DNA of 64,000 nucleotides, taken from contig NZ_CP011925.1 of assembly GCF_000238315.3 (NCBI RefSeq), positions 806,001 through 870,000 on the forward strand, written 5' to 3'. Source of the DNA: Pseudoalteromonas piscicida. Lineage in GTDB: Bacteria > Pseudomonadota > Gammaproteobacteria > Enterobacterales > Alteromonadaceae. The position numbers and the translations under genes were made by a program. Under the pieces are notes generated by a model. It had not been told where the DNA came from. It ran no database searches and was given only the letters and a program-made list of their open reading frames with translations. This document shows positions 52,788 to 62,700 of this stretch, piece by piece. Position 1 is the first letter of the stretch; each line of letters opens with the position of its first letter.

Positions 52788-53519
52788 ATGAAACGCCGAA
52801 CGTTTATGTTTGCTGGTGCAGCACTCACGGTTGCATCAGTCTTACCTCCTGTTAGCTTTGCTAGACAAAGCTTCACTGCTTCTGGAGTATCAAAAGATAC
52901 AACGGAAAGGCTTCCTGAAAATCTATTGAATGAACTCGGTATTCAAGTACCTATCAGGGGTGTTCTAAGCCCTTCAGGGGAACGAGTTTCTTTTAAAAAA
53001 AGAGCCAATATAATTAGGCGTTACGGAGATTCTCTCTACGTTTACTTCGAACATGAGAGAGTGATCAGGGTTTTTGATACCCAGGGTAACCCTGCTTCCA
53101 ATGAATTGCCTTTACCTAAATACATTAGCGATCTTAAAGATTTTGCTGTAGATCCGACACAACAACAGCTTTATTTACTGCAACCTGGAAAGCACCACAT
53201 AGTGTTAGCCGACTTTAGCGGTGAAATAGTGGGCACTTTTGGTGAGTTCGGAATTGAGCAAGACTATCAACTTAATGGTCCAAAGAGCATCACCATTGGT
53301 AAGTCTAATCAGTTATTTGTTTTGAATTCTGGCAGTTCTAGTATCAAAGTTTTTGAAAGCAATGGAGTATTTTTAAAAAACTATACATTGAGTCAAAAGC
53401 AAAAACGCACAGTTACAAGTATCGATGGCGCTAATCAGATTATTATCAATGGTGGGAAGTTTTCAGATCGTCAATGGAAATTAGATCAAAATATTCGCAA
53501 TTTTATCGAGGTGGACTAA
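52788..53519 (+). CDS. Tat-type exported NHL/six-bladed propeller-like protein
   Basis: A 243-residue protein with a twin-arginine-like leader (KRRTFMFAGAALTVASVLPP; RR followed by x-F). The rest has NHL-type propeller repeats, e.g. SDLKDFAVDPTQQQLYLLQPGKHHIVLADFSGEIVGTFGE and LNGPKSITIGKSNQLFVLNSGSSSIKVFESNG. Only three or so blades are obvious, so it may be a partial propeller or may oligomerise. AAGGA stands 7 bases before the ATG. It is the first gene of the forward set and is divergent from the kinase (256-bp spacer, AT-rich, no clear operator seen). Its role is presumably periplasmic binding; the partner is unknown. Confidence 0.72.
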   Translation: MKRRTFMFAGAALTVASVLPPVSFARQSFTASGVSKDTTERLPENLLNELGIQVPIRGVLSPSGERVSFKKRANIIRRYGDSLYVYFEHERVIRVFDTQGNPASNELPLPKYISDLKDFAVDPTQQQLYLLQPGKHHIVLADFSGEIVGTFGEFGIEQDYQLNGPKSITIGKSNQLFVLNSGSSSIKVFESNGVFLKNYTLSQKQKRTVTSIDGANQIIINGGKFSDRQWKLDQNIRNFIEVD

Positions 53520-53616
53520 GCTGACAAAGGGCTTGATCGGATTTTACTTTTTGCCACTTAAGCAGTTTGGAGCTTGAGTTACGTTAGGTTAGTTATCTGT
53601 GAACTTAAGGATGGTT

Positions 53617-54234
53617 ATGCCATATAGTAAGGAACGGTTAGCTTATTTTAAGCTTCCAATTTTTCTTGAACATCAACAAGTACTCGACGAGCTTGGGACG
53701 CTGAATGAGCTGGCCTGGACTGACCATGTAAATAAAGCAAATTACGACGGCGGGTGGGACGTAGTTGCGTTGCGTTGTTTGTCAGAGCATTTATCTGCTC
53801 ACCCGATCTTACAAAACTTTGCGATTGAGTCAGGCACTCACTGGCAAAACTTACCTATATTAGAAGAAAAGCCGCTACTTAAATCATTCGTTGATAATTT
53901 CCCCTGTGAAGTTCTCTCTGTAAGAATCATGCGATTGAAAGCAGGTGCTTTTATAAAACCTCACAGAGATGGCGGCCTTTGTATCGAAAATGGTGAAGCA
54001 AGACTTCATATACCTTTGGTCATCGACACTGCTCTTGAGTTTGTCGTTGATGGTATGCAAGTACCAATGAAAGAAGGAGAGGTGTGGTACATAAATGCGG
54101 ACAAAATACACAGTGTCGCTAACCGAGGAAACCTTGATAGAGTCAATATCGTTATTGATTGCAAAGTAAATGATTGGTTATTAGATTGCCAGTCAGGGTC
54201 AATGGGCGTTCCTTGTGAAGAGTATACAAGCTAA
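53617..54234 (+). CDS. Aspartyl/asparaginyl beta-hydroxylase-like 2-oxoglutarate oxygenase
   Basis: 205 residues from ATG 53617 (AAGGA 5 bases upstream). The double-stranded beta-helix core of the Asp/Asn hydroxylase family is clear: SVRIMRLKAGAFIKPHRDGG with H116 and D118 as iron ligands, LHIPLVIDTALEFVVDGMQVPMKEGEVWYINADKIHSVANRG with distal H165, and R175 as the probable 2-oxoglutarate anchor. The family hydroxylates Asp or Asn side chains in proteins or peptides. Placed beside a PRMT-like methyltransferase and a GNAT enzyme, it may modify one of the neighbouring proteins; this is an inference. Confidence 0.85.
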   Translation: MPYSKERLAYFKLPIFLEHQQVLDELGTLNELAWTDHVNKANYDGGWDVVALRCLSEHLSAHPILQNFAIESGTHWQNLPILEEKPLLKSFVDNFPCEVLSVRIMRLKAGAFIKPHRDGGLCIENGEARLHIPLVIDTALEFVVDGMQVPMKEGEVWYINADKIHSVANRGNLDRVNIVIDCKVNDWLLDCQSGSMGVPCEEYTS

Positions 54235-54293
54235 AAAAATGCAGTGTGTTTCGTTAGCAAGCGATTTAAAAATAATAGGTTGAAGGATCTGTA

Positions 54294-55601
54294 ATGACGT
54301 CTGGCAGCGTGTACCAAGTAAAAAAATTGCTAGAGCACTCTCAAGCTTTGCTCCTAAATGATATTGATGCTGGGCTAAATAGACCTCACGCATTATCTAT
54401 GTCTGAGGCTCTAGCTGAACTAACAGGCGTATCCACTGACTTCGATATGAATGATTGGTCTGATATAAACACTGACAAAGGGGTCGCGATTTCACCTGTT
54501 CAGGCAGCTAAATGTTTACTAGAAACGCTACGTAGTCAGATATTTATGCAGGGCGTTGCGAGCGCGATACGAGACAAAATCAATCAGCAAGATAATATAA
54601 ATATCCTCTACGCAGGGACCGGGCCATATGGTGTATTACTATTACCTTTTCTCGCGCTCCACAAAACGAGTCCAGTCTCAGTAACACTTTTAGATATTCA
54701 TCCAGAAAATACGCAAGCAATACATGAGCTGGTAACTAAACTTGATATCGCTCATATGGTGAAACGTATAGTGCACGCAGATGCAACAACTTGGCTACCT
54801 GAAGAACCAATAGAGTTTGATCTCATCATTTCCGAGACCATGAATACCTTATTACGCAGAGAGCCTCAAGTATGGATTTTTAGCCACCTTCAACAGTTTT
54901 TAAAGTCAGATGGAGAGCTCATACCTCAAGAAATTGAGCTTACTGCTTGGCTATGCAATCCAAGTTCTCTGACGAAAAGTGAGCAAAGAGTCAACCCAGC
55001 TGAGCTTGGTTCGTTTTTCCGTCTCGATAAAAACACAGCAAGCGCACTCAATGAGAATAACCTAGGTGTTTTATCTGGTTCGTTTGAGGTACCGGATTGC
55101 GGGAAAGTTTATCATACACTGGAATTGAAAACGGAAATCAAAGTCTATAGGGAGCATAGACTCACCGAAAACCAATGCAGCTTGAATTTACCAATTAAGT
55201 ACCAAGATAAAAATCTAAGGGCCGGTGATCGGATTACTTTTGAGTATATTAACGATCCAATACCTGAGTTCATCTTTAGCTTCCCTGATGAAAGTTTACC
55301 AAATCTTCCCGCTTATCATGAGGTGGGTGAGTCTGGAATTTTCCAAATTAAACGTATCTTCGTTAAATGCCAATTAAATAAAGTAAATAAGCTTGATATT
55401 AACAACCATGAATGTGAGTGGTCTTTGGATACACAAATATGGGGTGAACTTGAGTTAAGTTTAGAATTGGTTTTAGAAGCCTTGTATCGGTTTAGGTTGT
55501 TTGAGGAATTTGAGTTTTGGCTGCTTGATAAAATTGGTAATCGACTTGATGATAAATTAGTTGGTGCTATTAATCGAAAAGTAGTTGGTTTTTATAGTTA
55601 A
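54294..55601 (+). CDS. PRMT-like SAM-dependent methyltransferase with double-E loop
   Basis: A 435-residue enzyme. A helical N-terminal region (1-95) precedes the Rossmann methyltransferase core: motif I ILYAGTGPYG (about 104-113), post-I VTLLDIHPEN, and FDLIISETMNTLLRREPQ. In this last block E181 and E190 are nine residues apart, as in the double-E loop that binds the substrate arginine in PRMTs. A beta-rich C-terminal region follows (about 230-400), comparable to the PRMT barrel. It should methylate a protein or peptide side chain, perhaps arginine. It lies 59 bp after the hydroxylase and 15 bp before the GNAT gene, so co-transcription is likely. Confidence 0.8.
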   Translation: MTSGSVYQVKKLLEHSQALLLNDIDAGLNRPHALSMSEALAELTGVSTDFDMNDWSDINTDKGVAISPVQAAKCLLETLRSQIFMQGVASAIRDKINQQDNINILYAGTGPYGVLLLPFLALHKTSPVSVTLLDIHPENTQAIHELVTKLDIAHMVKRIVHADATTWLPEEPIEFDLIISETMNTLLRREPQVWIFSHLQQFLKSDGELIPQEIELTAWLCNPSSLTKSEQRVNPAELGSFFRLDKNTASALNENNLGVLSGSFEVPDCGKVYHTLELKTEIKVYREHRLTENQCSLNLPIKYQDKNLRAGDRITFEYINDPIPEFIFSFPDESLPNLPAYHEVGESGIFQIKRIFVKCQLNKVNKLDINNHECEWSLDTQIWGELELSLELVLEALYRFRLFEEFEFWLLDKIGNRLDDKLVGAINRKVVGFYS

Positions 55602-55619
55602 AATATAAAGGTAAGAGTG

Positions 55620-56129
55620 ATGAAGTTTACGCCTCCAGATGGTTTATATGTTAGACCGTCAAAACCAGAAGATAAAGGCTTTCTGGAAAGCTTACACCAT
55701 AGCACTCGGCAAGATTTGCAGTTGATTGATGGAGATAAGGATTTTATAGAGTCAATTATTGAAATGCAGTTTAAAGCGCAAAGTAATGGCTATGGAGATC
55801 AATTTCCAAACGCTATGTATTTCATTATTGAAAAACACCATGAGCGAATAGGCAAGGCGACAATTGACTTTGGTAATAATGAAGTGAGATTAATAGAAAT
55901 TGCTTTAATACCTCAAGCTCGTGGATTAGGGCTCGGTGCAGCAGTTGTTCAATCTTTCCAGCAAGCTGCTGCTCAATCTGGCGTGCCGATGACTTTGTCG
56001 GTATTGCAAGATAATTATAATGCAAAGCGTTTATATCAGAAGCTAGGCTTTAAAATTGAATCAATTAAGGCTCCTTATGAGTTACTAATTTGGTATCCGC
56101 CAGCGTTGAGGAATATAGTTTTAGGTTAA
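55620..56129 (+). CDS. GNAT-family N-acetyltransferase
   Basis: 169 residues, with ATG 55620 slightly better placed than ATG 55617 after AAAGGTAAGAG. The GNAT core is clear: LYVRPSKPEDKGFLESLHHSTRQDLQLIDGD, then EIALIPQARGLGLGAAVVQSFQQAAAQSGVPMTLSVLQDNYNAKRLYQKLGF, with acetyl-CoA loop QARGLGLGA. It sits 18 bp after the PRMT-like gene. The neighbourhood suggests a protein or peptide substrate, but amine or amino-acid substrates are equally possible by family. Confidence 0.85.
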   Translation: MKFTPPDGLYVRPSKPEDKGFLESLHHSTRQDLQLIDGDKDFIESIIEMQFKAQSNGYGDQFPNAMYFIIEKHHERIGKATIDFGNNEVRLIEIALIPQARGLGLGAAVVQSFQQAAAQSGVPMTLSVLQDNYNAKRLYQKLGFKIESIKAPYELLIWYPPALRNIVLG

Positions 56130-56248
56130 TTTAAAAAGAGGGGTAATAAACGAAAGGTAATAAAGCGCCTCGCTTGATCATTGGTATTAATAACTGTTTT
56201 TTAGTTAACAAGAGCGAGTCTAACTTAATGAGCAAAGGAGCAAGTGTT

Positions 56249-56542
56249 GTGAAACTAACTAGTAGTTTATTTGAAGACTTAATTGGTCAGGATGTTGAAG
56301 TTTTTACGGCCGATGGCAAGCATAAGCTAAACGAGTTGCAAGTTGATGCTATTGATGAGTGCAAGCTAAACAGTAATGAATTTGAAGGATTTTCTGTAAC
56401 GTTAACCGCCAAATCAAATTTTCCGCTTACTGATGATACGTATACATTAAAGCATCAAAAGTTGGGTGAAATGCCACTGTTTTTATCTGCATACGAAAAA
56501 GACAAGTATCAAATAATTATCAGTATAAAAAAAGAAGCATAA
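56249..56542 (+). CDS. DUF6916-type small protein
   Basis: 97 residues from GTG 56249, chosen because AAAGGAG lies 8 bases upstream and family members begin close to the LTSSLFEDLIGQDVEVF block; ATG 56228 is the alternative. The remainder (GFSVTLTAKSNFPLTDDTYTLKHQKLGEMPLFLSAYEKDKYQIIIS) matches the small DUF6916 fold found next to tail-collar genes in other bacteria. The function is unknown; a chaperone or cap for the collar proteins is a guess. It starts the tight collar gene run. Confidence 0.72.
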   Translation: MKLTSSLFEDLIGQDVEVFTADGKHKLNELQVDAIDECKLNSNEFEGFSVTLTAKSNFPLTDDTYTLKHQKLGEMPLFLSAYEKDKYQIIISIKKEA

Positions 56543-56554
56543 AGGAGTTTAATA

Positions 56555-57076
56555 ATGTCAGAACCCTATATTGGACAGGTTACCCTCTATGGCTACAATT
56601 GGGCACCTAAAAATTGGTCTTTATGTAACGGTCAGCTAATTCAAATTAGCCAAAATCCAGCGCTATATTCTCTCACCGGCACCGCGTATGGTGGTGATGG
56701 TAGAACAACCTTTGGTCTGCCAGACTTTCGTGGCAGAGTGCCGGTGGGGCTTGGTAACTTAGGAAACGCTAGTTACGATAGAGGCAATGCTGGTGGCGCT
56801 GAAAACGTAACGTTAACCTTAGCAAATATCGCGCACACCCACATCATGCAAGCAAGTACGAAAACGGCTAACTTTACGCTTGCTAACCTTCCGGGACCAA
56901 ACCAAATGGCGACGGAGACGGAAGAGCCTATATATGCCGCAGCCACAAGTTTGGTAAATACCTCAGACTCCACGGTATCAAGCATTGGTGGCGGTCAGAG
57001 CCACAATAATATGCAGCCTAGCTTATCCCTTAACTTTGCCATTGCACTCACTGGCATTTATCCGAGCCGAAACTAA
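56555..57076 (+). CDS. Stand-alone phage tail-collar domain protein 1 (MdpB type)
   Basis: A 173-residue protein with AAAGGAG before the ATG. The collar motif is clear: YIGQVTLYGYNWAPKNWSLCNGQLIQISQNPALYSLTGTAYGGDGRTTFGLPDFRGRVPVGLG (residues 5-67). A variable central part follows, and it ends in the shared LNFAIALTGIYPSRN. The motif is that of short tail fibre collar regions (T4 gp12 type) and of 'microcystin-dependent protein' homologues. No signal peptide is present. It is the first of three paralogues, each 10-12 bp apart. Confidence 0.85.
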   Translation: MSEPYIGQVTLYGYNWAPKNWSLCNGQLIQISQNPALYSLTGTAYGGDGRTTFGLPDFRGRVPVGLGNLGNASYDRGNAGGAENVTLTLANIAHTHIMQASTKTANFTLANLPGPNQMATETEEPIYAAATSLVNTSDSTVSSIGGGQSHNNMQPSLSLNFAIALTGIYPSRN

Positions 57077-57087
57077 GGAGGTCGTAA

Positions 57088-57612
57088 ATGGAAGGGTTTA
57101 TTGGACAGATAACGATGTTTGCCGGCAATTACTCGCCATTTAAATGGGCGTTTTGCTACGGGCAGATCACTGCAATTACAGGGAATGAAGCGTTATTCTC
57201 TTTGCTTGGGAATACTTATGGTGGTGATGGAAGAAGTAGTTTTGGGTTTCCTGATATGCGAGGTCGATTACCTATGGGGTTCGGCAGTGGTCCTGGATTA
57301 ACGCCAACACAAATAGGAACAATGAAAGGGGTAGAAACGGTCACCTTAGATATCAGTCAAATACCATCGCATAGCCATAATTTTCAGGTAAGTAACAACA
57401 CCGCGACGGGTACAAGCCCTGGTGGGCAAGTGTTGGGTAAAGCTGATATGTACTGTGAACCAGCAACGGCCCAGCATGGTGGTGGTCCTTCAGCTATGTA
57501 TGACGGCATCATTGCCTCTGCGGGAAGCGATTTTCATCATGAAAACAAAATGCCTAGCCTTGGGGTTAATTTTATCATATGCCTAAATGGCATGTATCCA
57601 CCTAGAAATTAA
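57088..57612 (+). CDS. Stand-alone phage tail-collar domain protein 2 (MdpB type)
   Basis: A 174-residue paralogue: FIGQITMFAGNYSPFKWAFCYGQITAITGNEALFSLLGNTYGGDGRSSFGFPDMRGRLPMGFG at residues 4-66, a central part with SHSHNFQVSNNTATGTSPGGQVLG, and the C-terminal LGVNFIICLNGMYPPRN. AAGGAGG is upstream of the ATG. The single N-terminal Cys (C23) aligns with C24 of the neighbours. Collar proteins may trimerise like their phage relatives. How they leave the cell, if they do, is not evident from their sequence. Confidence 0.85.
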   Translation: MEGFIGQITMFAGNYSPFKWAFCYGQITAITGNEALFSLLGNTYGGDGRSSFGFPDMRGRLPMGFGSGPGLTPTQIGTMKGVETVTLDISQIPSHSHNFQVSNNTATGTSPGGQVLGKADMYCEPATAQHGGGPSAMYDGIIASAGSDFHHENKMPSLGVNFIICLNGMYPPRN

Positions 57613-57623
57613 GGAGAAGAATA

Positions 57624-58157
57624 ATGGCTGATTGTTTTTTAGGTGAAGTTCGAATGTTTGTTTGCAATTTTACACCAGAGTGGTGGACCAGTTGTGAAGG
57701 ACAACTACTACCTATATCGCAAAATTCAGCACTTTTTGCGGTAATAGGCTGTAACTTTGGTGGTGATTGTCGCACCACCATGGGGGTGCCAAATTTACAA
57801 TGTAGAGTTCCGATGGGGACGGGGGTAGGCCCTGGCCTGACACCAAATTATTTAACCGAAAAGCAAGGCAACAATGAAGTTATGCTATATGAGTCGAACT
57901 TACCTGCTCATACCCATACTTTTTATGGTACGACTTCATTAGCCGGAACGGTTGATACGGGGCAGGGGAATCTACTCGCTCAGTCTACAGGCTTTACTGC
58001 TTATGATAACCAACCTGATGTGGAAGAGCAGATAGCGATGGATTATGCTGCGCTTGGTACTAATGGTATGGCAAATGCTGGGCATGAAAACCGCCAACCA
58101 TTTTTGGCGATTCAGTTTGCATTGGCACTAGATGGTACATTTCCACCAAGGAACTAG
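57624..58157 (+). CDS. Stand-alone phage tail-collar domain protein 3, Cys-rich variant
   Basis: A 177-residue paralogue (AAGGAGAA before the ATG). The collar core is kept (FLGEVRMFVCNFTPEWWTSCEGQLLPISQNSALFAVIGCNFGGDCRTTMGVPNLQCRVPMGTG) and it ends QFALALDGTFPPRN. It differs from the other two by six cysteines in the first 60 residues (C4, C14, C24, C43, C49, C60) where the paralogues have one. Several replace conserved glycines (GGDGR to GGDCR, RGRVP to QCRVP). This points to disulfide bonds or a metal site in this member only. A terminator follows. Confidence 0.85.
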   Translation: MADCFLGEVRMFVCNFTPEWWTSCEGQLLPISQNSALFAVIGCNFGGDCRTTMGVPNLQCRVPMGTGVGPGLTPNYLTEKQGNNEVMLYESNLPAHTHTFYGTTSLAGTVDTGQGNLLAQSTGFTAYDNQPDVEEQIAMDYAALGTNGMANAGHENRQPFLAIQFALALDGTFPPRN

Positions 58158-58172
58158 CTTATTAAAGCGCAA

Positions 58173-58224
58173 AGTATTGGTAAGAGATTGGCTTGGTGCT
58201 GGTCCTTACTAATACTTATATTTT
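58173..58224 (+). terminator. Terminator after the tail-collar genes
   Basis: Stem AGTATTGGTAAG / CTTACTAATACT (58173-58184, 58205-58216, one G.T pair) with a 20-base loop, followed by TATATTTT. Confidence 0.7.
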
Positions 58225-58296
58225 ACGGCGGTAATTGAGTGTTATTATCGGCTTTAAATTAGTAACTTACTGTGGTGTTTGTAAGAATGGTAACCA

Positions 58297-59628
58297 ATGT
58301 GTAAAAAAGAGGTATGTCAGCTTTTTTATCTAACAAGATTAAAGCTGGTGCTGTGCTTTATATTTGTTGTTTTATCTATTGGTACGACGAATGCACAGGG
58401 AATTGAGTTTGTTAATTTTGGCAACAAGATAAAGCTTGAACAGAGCAACGCTGAACCTAAGAGTGTGTATAAGTTTGCTAACTCAGAACACTTGGTGGAG
58501 CTGAGTAACAGAATAATCATAAAAATACAGGCTGGGATGGGCGGTGACGCTGCAAACGCCTTAAAGCAAAAAATAGAGGTGGGTCAGCTAGCCATCTTTG
58601 GGCCCTTTGCAGAGCACGAGTTTATGGTGGTATCGCTAAAAGACGCGTCCGCAAAGCGCTTGACTGGTGCACTAGCAATTGCCAGTGGTTTGAAGGGGGT
58701 AATATATGCCCAGCCAGATATTTTACAAATAAAAAGTAAGCTCGAAGTTGAAAACAATAACGCTGCGCAATGGTTAACAAAAACCTTGTCGCAATCAGGT
58801 TTTATGAAAAGCTTACCTTTTCGTTTATTTCAGTTAGAGAAATGGCAAAAACAACTACAACAATCGACTCAAGGCGAGGGAGTAAAAATCGTTGTTATCG
58901 ATGATGGCTTTGATTTAAAACATGAGGCCTTAAGTAAAACTAAGGTATTACTCACCTACGATATTGAAAGAAGAGTCAAGGACGTACAGCCGCAAAGCCG
59001 CTTTGATAAACATGGTACTAAGGTAGTCGGAGTGATCTTTGCCAGAGCAAATGACGCTTTGCCAGCTGAAATGGCGGGTCTTGCAATCGACGCAGGGCTT
59101 ATTGCAATAAGGCAAACAAAAAGCTGGACAAGCCATACATTGGAGTCGTTACATATCGCGCAACTGGCGCAAGCTGATGTTGTTAACATGAGTTGGCAAA
59201 CGCAGTGGCTACTAGAACCAATAAAAGATGCCATTGATGGCTTAGCACAAACCGGCCGAGGCGGTAAAGGTGCGCTGGTAGTTATAGCCGCCGGAAACAG
59301 CGGAAACATAATTAAAGCAAACAGCACAGAGGCGAGTATTGCGTCTGCGGTGGTGGTGGGCGCAATGAATAGTGGTGGTATGCCGGCAAGCTTCAGTAAC
59401 TTTGGTAAATCGGTAAGTGCTTGGATGCCAGGTTACAGCGCCAAGGTAACTGCGAAAAATAATGCATACAGTGGTTTTGGTGGTACTTCTTACGCAGCGG
59501 CATATTGCACGGGCATGATTGCACTGCTGTTGGCCGCGGAGCCTGAATTACCGGCAACTAAAGTCAAGCAAAAGTTGGCTCAAGTGTCTGGTTTAAAGCT
59601 GGACAACCAGAGTAAGCAAAGTAATTAA
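58297..59628 (+). CDS. Subtilisin-like (S8) serine protease
   Basis: A 443-residue secreted protease. A hydrophobic leader (LKLVLCFIFVVLSIGTTNAQ, about residues 15-34) is followed by a propeptide-like region to about 185. The S8 catalytic domain has Asp202 in VVIDDGFD, His239 in DKHGTKVVGV, oxyanion Asn334 in VIAAGNSGN and Ser398 in FGGTSYAAAYCTG, so the catalytic set is complete. It ends without an extra C-terminal domain. It stands between the collar genes and a giant repeat protein and may process either, an inference from position. The Shine-Dalgarno sequence is weak. Confidence 0.9.
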   Translation: MCKKEVCQLFYLTRLKLVLCFIFVVLSIGTTNAQGIEFVNFGNKIKLEQSNAEPKSVYKFANSEHLVELSNRIIIKIQAGMGGDAANALKQKIEVGQLAIFGPFAEHEFMVVSLKDASAKRLTGALAIASGLKGVIYAQPDILQIKSKLEVENNNAAQWLTKTLSQSGFMKSLPFRLFQLEKWQKQLQQSTQGEGVKIVVIDDGFDLKHEALSKTKVLLTYDIERRVKDVQPQSRFDKHGTKVVGVIFARANDALPAEMAGLAIDAGLIAIRQTKSWTSHTLESLHIAQLAQADVVNMSWQTQWLLEPIKDAIDGLAQTGRGGKGALVVIAAGNSGNIIKANSTEASIASAVVVGAMNSGGMPASFSNFGKSVSAWMPGYSAKVTAKNNAYSGFGGTSYAAAYCTGMIALLLAAEPELPATKVKQKLAQVSGLKLDNQSKQSN

Positions 59629-59721
59629 ACGGCTGTGTTAGCTACTGATAACACAACAAGTTGGATAAAGGTCGTTCCTATCTTGGAAGTGAGCTTCTGG
59701 GTATAAAATGTGGATAAAACT

Positions 59722-62700
59722 ATGGATACAAAACATAACAGCGCAATGGTATTTACGCACAGTAAACTACAAACCCATATTAAGGCAGCATTGCTATGCA
59801 GTGCTGCTATTCAGTTACCTGTGGCAGTGGCTTCATCAACGCTAGCAAATGCAGAGGCGCTACAAGGCGTAGCGGCTGATACAACGGTCAATCAGCAAGC
59901 GCTTGACTATGTACAGTCAAAGTTGACTTCCAAACCTGTTACGGTCACGCGCGATCCAAGTTGGGGGCGGCTGGAATTTCTGTCGCAATGTACAGGCTCT
60001 GATCCTCGGTGTAGTGGTTTTACTAACGAGTTCGAGTGTTTGTATAACCTTCCGTTTGGAACATGTACTTGGGGGGCTCCGCCTAGTAATAATCCTCCAT
60101 CCTTTAACAGCAGCGCATCTACTAACTTTGCAGAAAATGACACGGGCACAGTGCTTGATGTTAATGCTGACAATGGTGATGGCGGTAGCAATGACTCAGG
60201 GATCACTTATTCCTTATCTGGTACAGACGCTTCGCAGTTCAATATTAACTCAAGCTCTGGTGTCATCACGTTTAAGACTGCACCGGACTATGAATCGCCG
60301 GGAGACAATGGCGGCGACAATATTTACAATATTACGGTTACTGCCGATGATGGTGGAAGTAGCAACAACACGGCTACACAAAATATTACCATTACGGTTA
60401 CAGATATCGATGAGGTTGCACCTACGTTCGATGGTGGAAACTCAACACCGAATGACAATGCGACAGGGGTCTCAGGAAGTAGTAATATTACTATTGACTT
60501 CAACGAAAATATAGCCCTTGGAACTGGTAACATTACTATTCGTGACGTCAGTGGTAGTAGTGATTTTGAAGTGTTTGATGTCGCGACAGAAAGCGACGGT
60601 ACGACGACTAGCCCAAGTGCAGGTCGTATTGGCATTACAAATGATAAAATTTATATAAACCCTACTAATGACCTAACCGGTAATCGCAACTACGCCATTC
60701 GTATTGATGCAACTGCTGTTGATGACTCTGCGGGAAACAGTTTTGCGGGGATCAGTGACGATACTACCTTTAATTTCTCGACGGCCAACACCGCTCCTGC
60801 AGTTGATTTAGATTCAACGAGTGGTAGCGATAATAGTAGTGCTTCATTTTCTGAAGGTGGTGGTGCGGTAAATATCGCCGCGAATGCTGCTGTGACGGAA
60901 GCTGATGGCGACACAATTACCACCATAACAGTAAGTCTTACCAACGATCAAGACGGTGCATCTGAAGGCCTGAATGTCAGTGCATCCGCTCAAGATGCAT
61001 TGACGGGAATTTCGGGTTCTTCTGATATTTCGCTACAAGATACAATTTCTATAACTGGTGCAACGGCTTCAGCGTCAGAAGTGCAAACGTTCCTACAGGC
61101 GATCACTTACAACAATACCTCCGGTACTCCCAACGAAACCGCAAGAACCGTAACTGTTGTGATCAACGATGGTACCAGCAATAGTGTATCTCGCACAGCC
61201 ACTGTCTCTGTGAGCAACGTTACTGCAGCGAGCAGTGCCGCAGCCGGTTTTAATACAACAAACGGCACAAACTTATCTCCAGCAATCACCTTTACTGGTG
61301 ACGATGAAACACTGACTATTGCTGATACTAGCCATATTGCTGGTTCAACTGCGGATGGGGGCGCTGGTACCGATACACTATTTGTAGTAACTGGTTCTAA
61401 TCTAGCTAACTTTACGTCGCTAGCTAATTTCGAAACATTAACCCCAGATAGTAACGGTTCTTTAACGCTGACCGAAACACAGCATGATGCGTTTACTACC
61501 ATCAACGGTTCAGGTACAAACCAATTTACAATATCTAGTGCTGATGGAGATCAAACCCTAACCGGTGATAGCGATATTGAAACCTATGTGTTAAGCGCTG
61601 CAATGAACTTTACCTCGGGGGGCGCGGCACAAAAAGTGACGGGTAGCAGTGGGGATGATACGGTTAATGTAACCGGATTTACCGCAACAGGCGTGCTCTC
61701 AGCGGGTACGGGTACCGATACGCTACGAGCGGATACAGGCGCAAACATCAGTGGTGCTACGCTCAGCGGTTTCGAATCACTGACCTTAAGTGATAATGCG
61801 TCAGTCACTATGACGGAAGCTCAGCATGACAGCTTTACGACGATTACTGCGGCAGGCTCTGAGAGTATCACTATCAGTGATGTGAGTGATGGCTTGACAG
61901 GTAACAGTGCAATTGAAACTTACATACTTTCAGCGGCTAATACCTTTACGCTTGGCGCTGCTGGGCAAAGTGTAACAGGCAGCAGTGGTGACGACACCGT
62001 AAATGTTGGTACATTCACAGCTACTGGTACTCTAGCAGGAGGCAGTGGTACAGATACGCTTTCAATTAGTGATGGCGGAAGTATATCTGGGGCGACAGTG
62101 AGTGGTTTTGAAAACCTTTCTGTAGCAACTGGTGGCTCTGCAACAGTTTCAGTATCTCAGTTGTCATCGTTTACTGGTACGGTTTCCGGCGACGGCACTA
62201 ATTCTCTAACTGTCTCTGGTGATGGCGATATTACAACGGTCTCAGCGCTTGAAAATTATACTTTATCCGATGATTCAACCAATTCAAGAACGGTGACCGT
62301 GAGCAGTGCGGGTCATTCTGTTACTGGTACTTCAACTTCAGATGCAATTACCTTCGATTTAGGTTCGCTTACCTATACTGGAACAATTACAGGCGAAAAT
62401 ACCACTGCCGATACTTTGTCTTTAAGTTCTGGTGCTGATATTACGGCAGCAAGTATAAACGCGGTCAGTAATTTAACGATAGCCTCCGGCGCGTCTGTTT
62501 CCATGACAGTAGCTCAACATGAAAGTTTTACTGGTAATATTTCAGCAGCTGGATCAGAAACTATCAATATCTCTGGTGATGGGGATATCACAACTTTCTC
62601 TTCGGTTGAAGTTTATAGTGTTGGTGACGATTCTAGCAATACTAGGACTATTACCATCAGTAACGGTACCACTGATGTTTCAGCAACTGCTAATGATGAT

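Noticed and set aside
56555..58157. Prophage or tailocin remnant because of tail-collar domains
   Set aside because: No sheath, tube, baseplate, capsid, terminase, integrase or lysis genes are nearby, and the neighbours are enzymes and secreted proteins.
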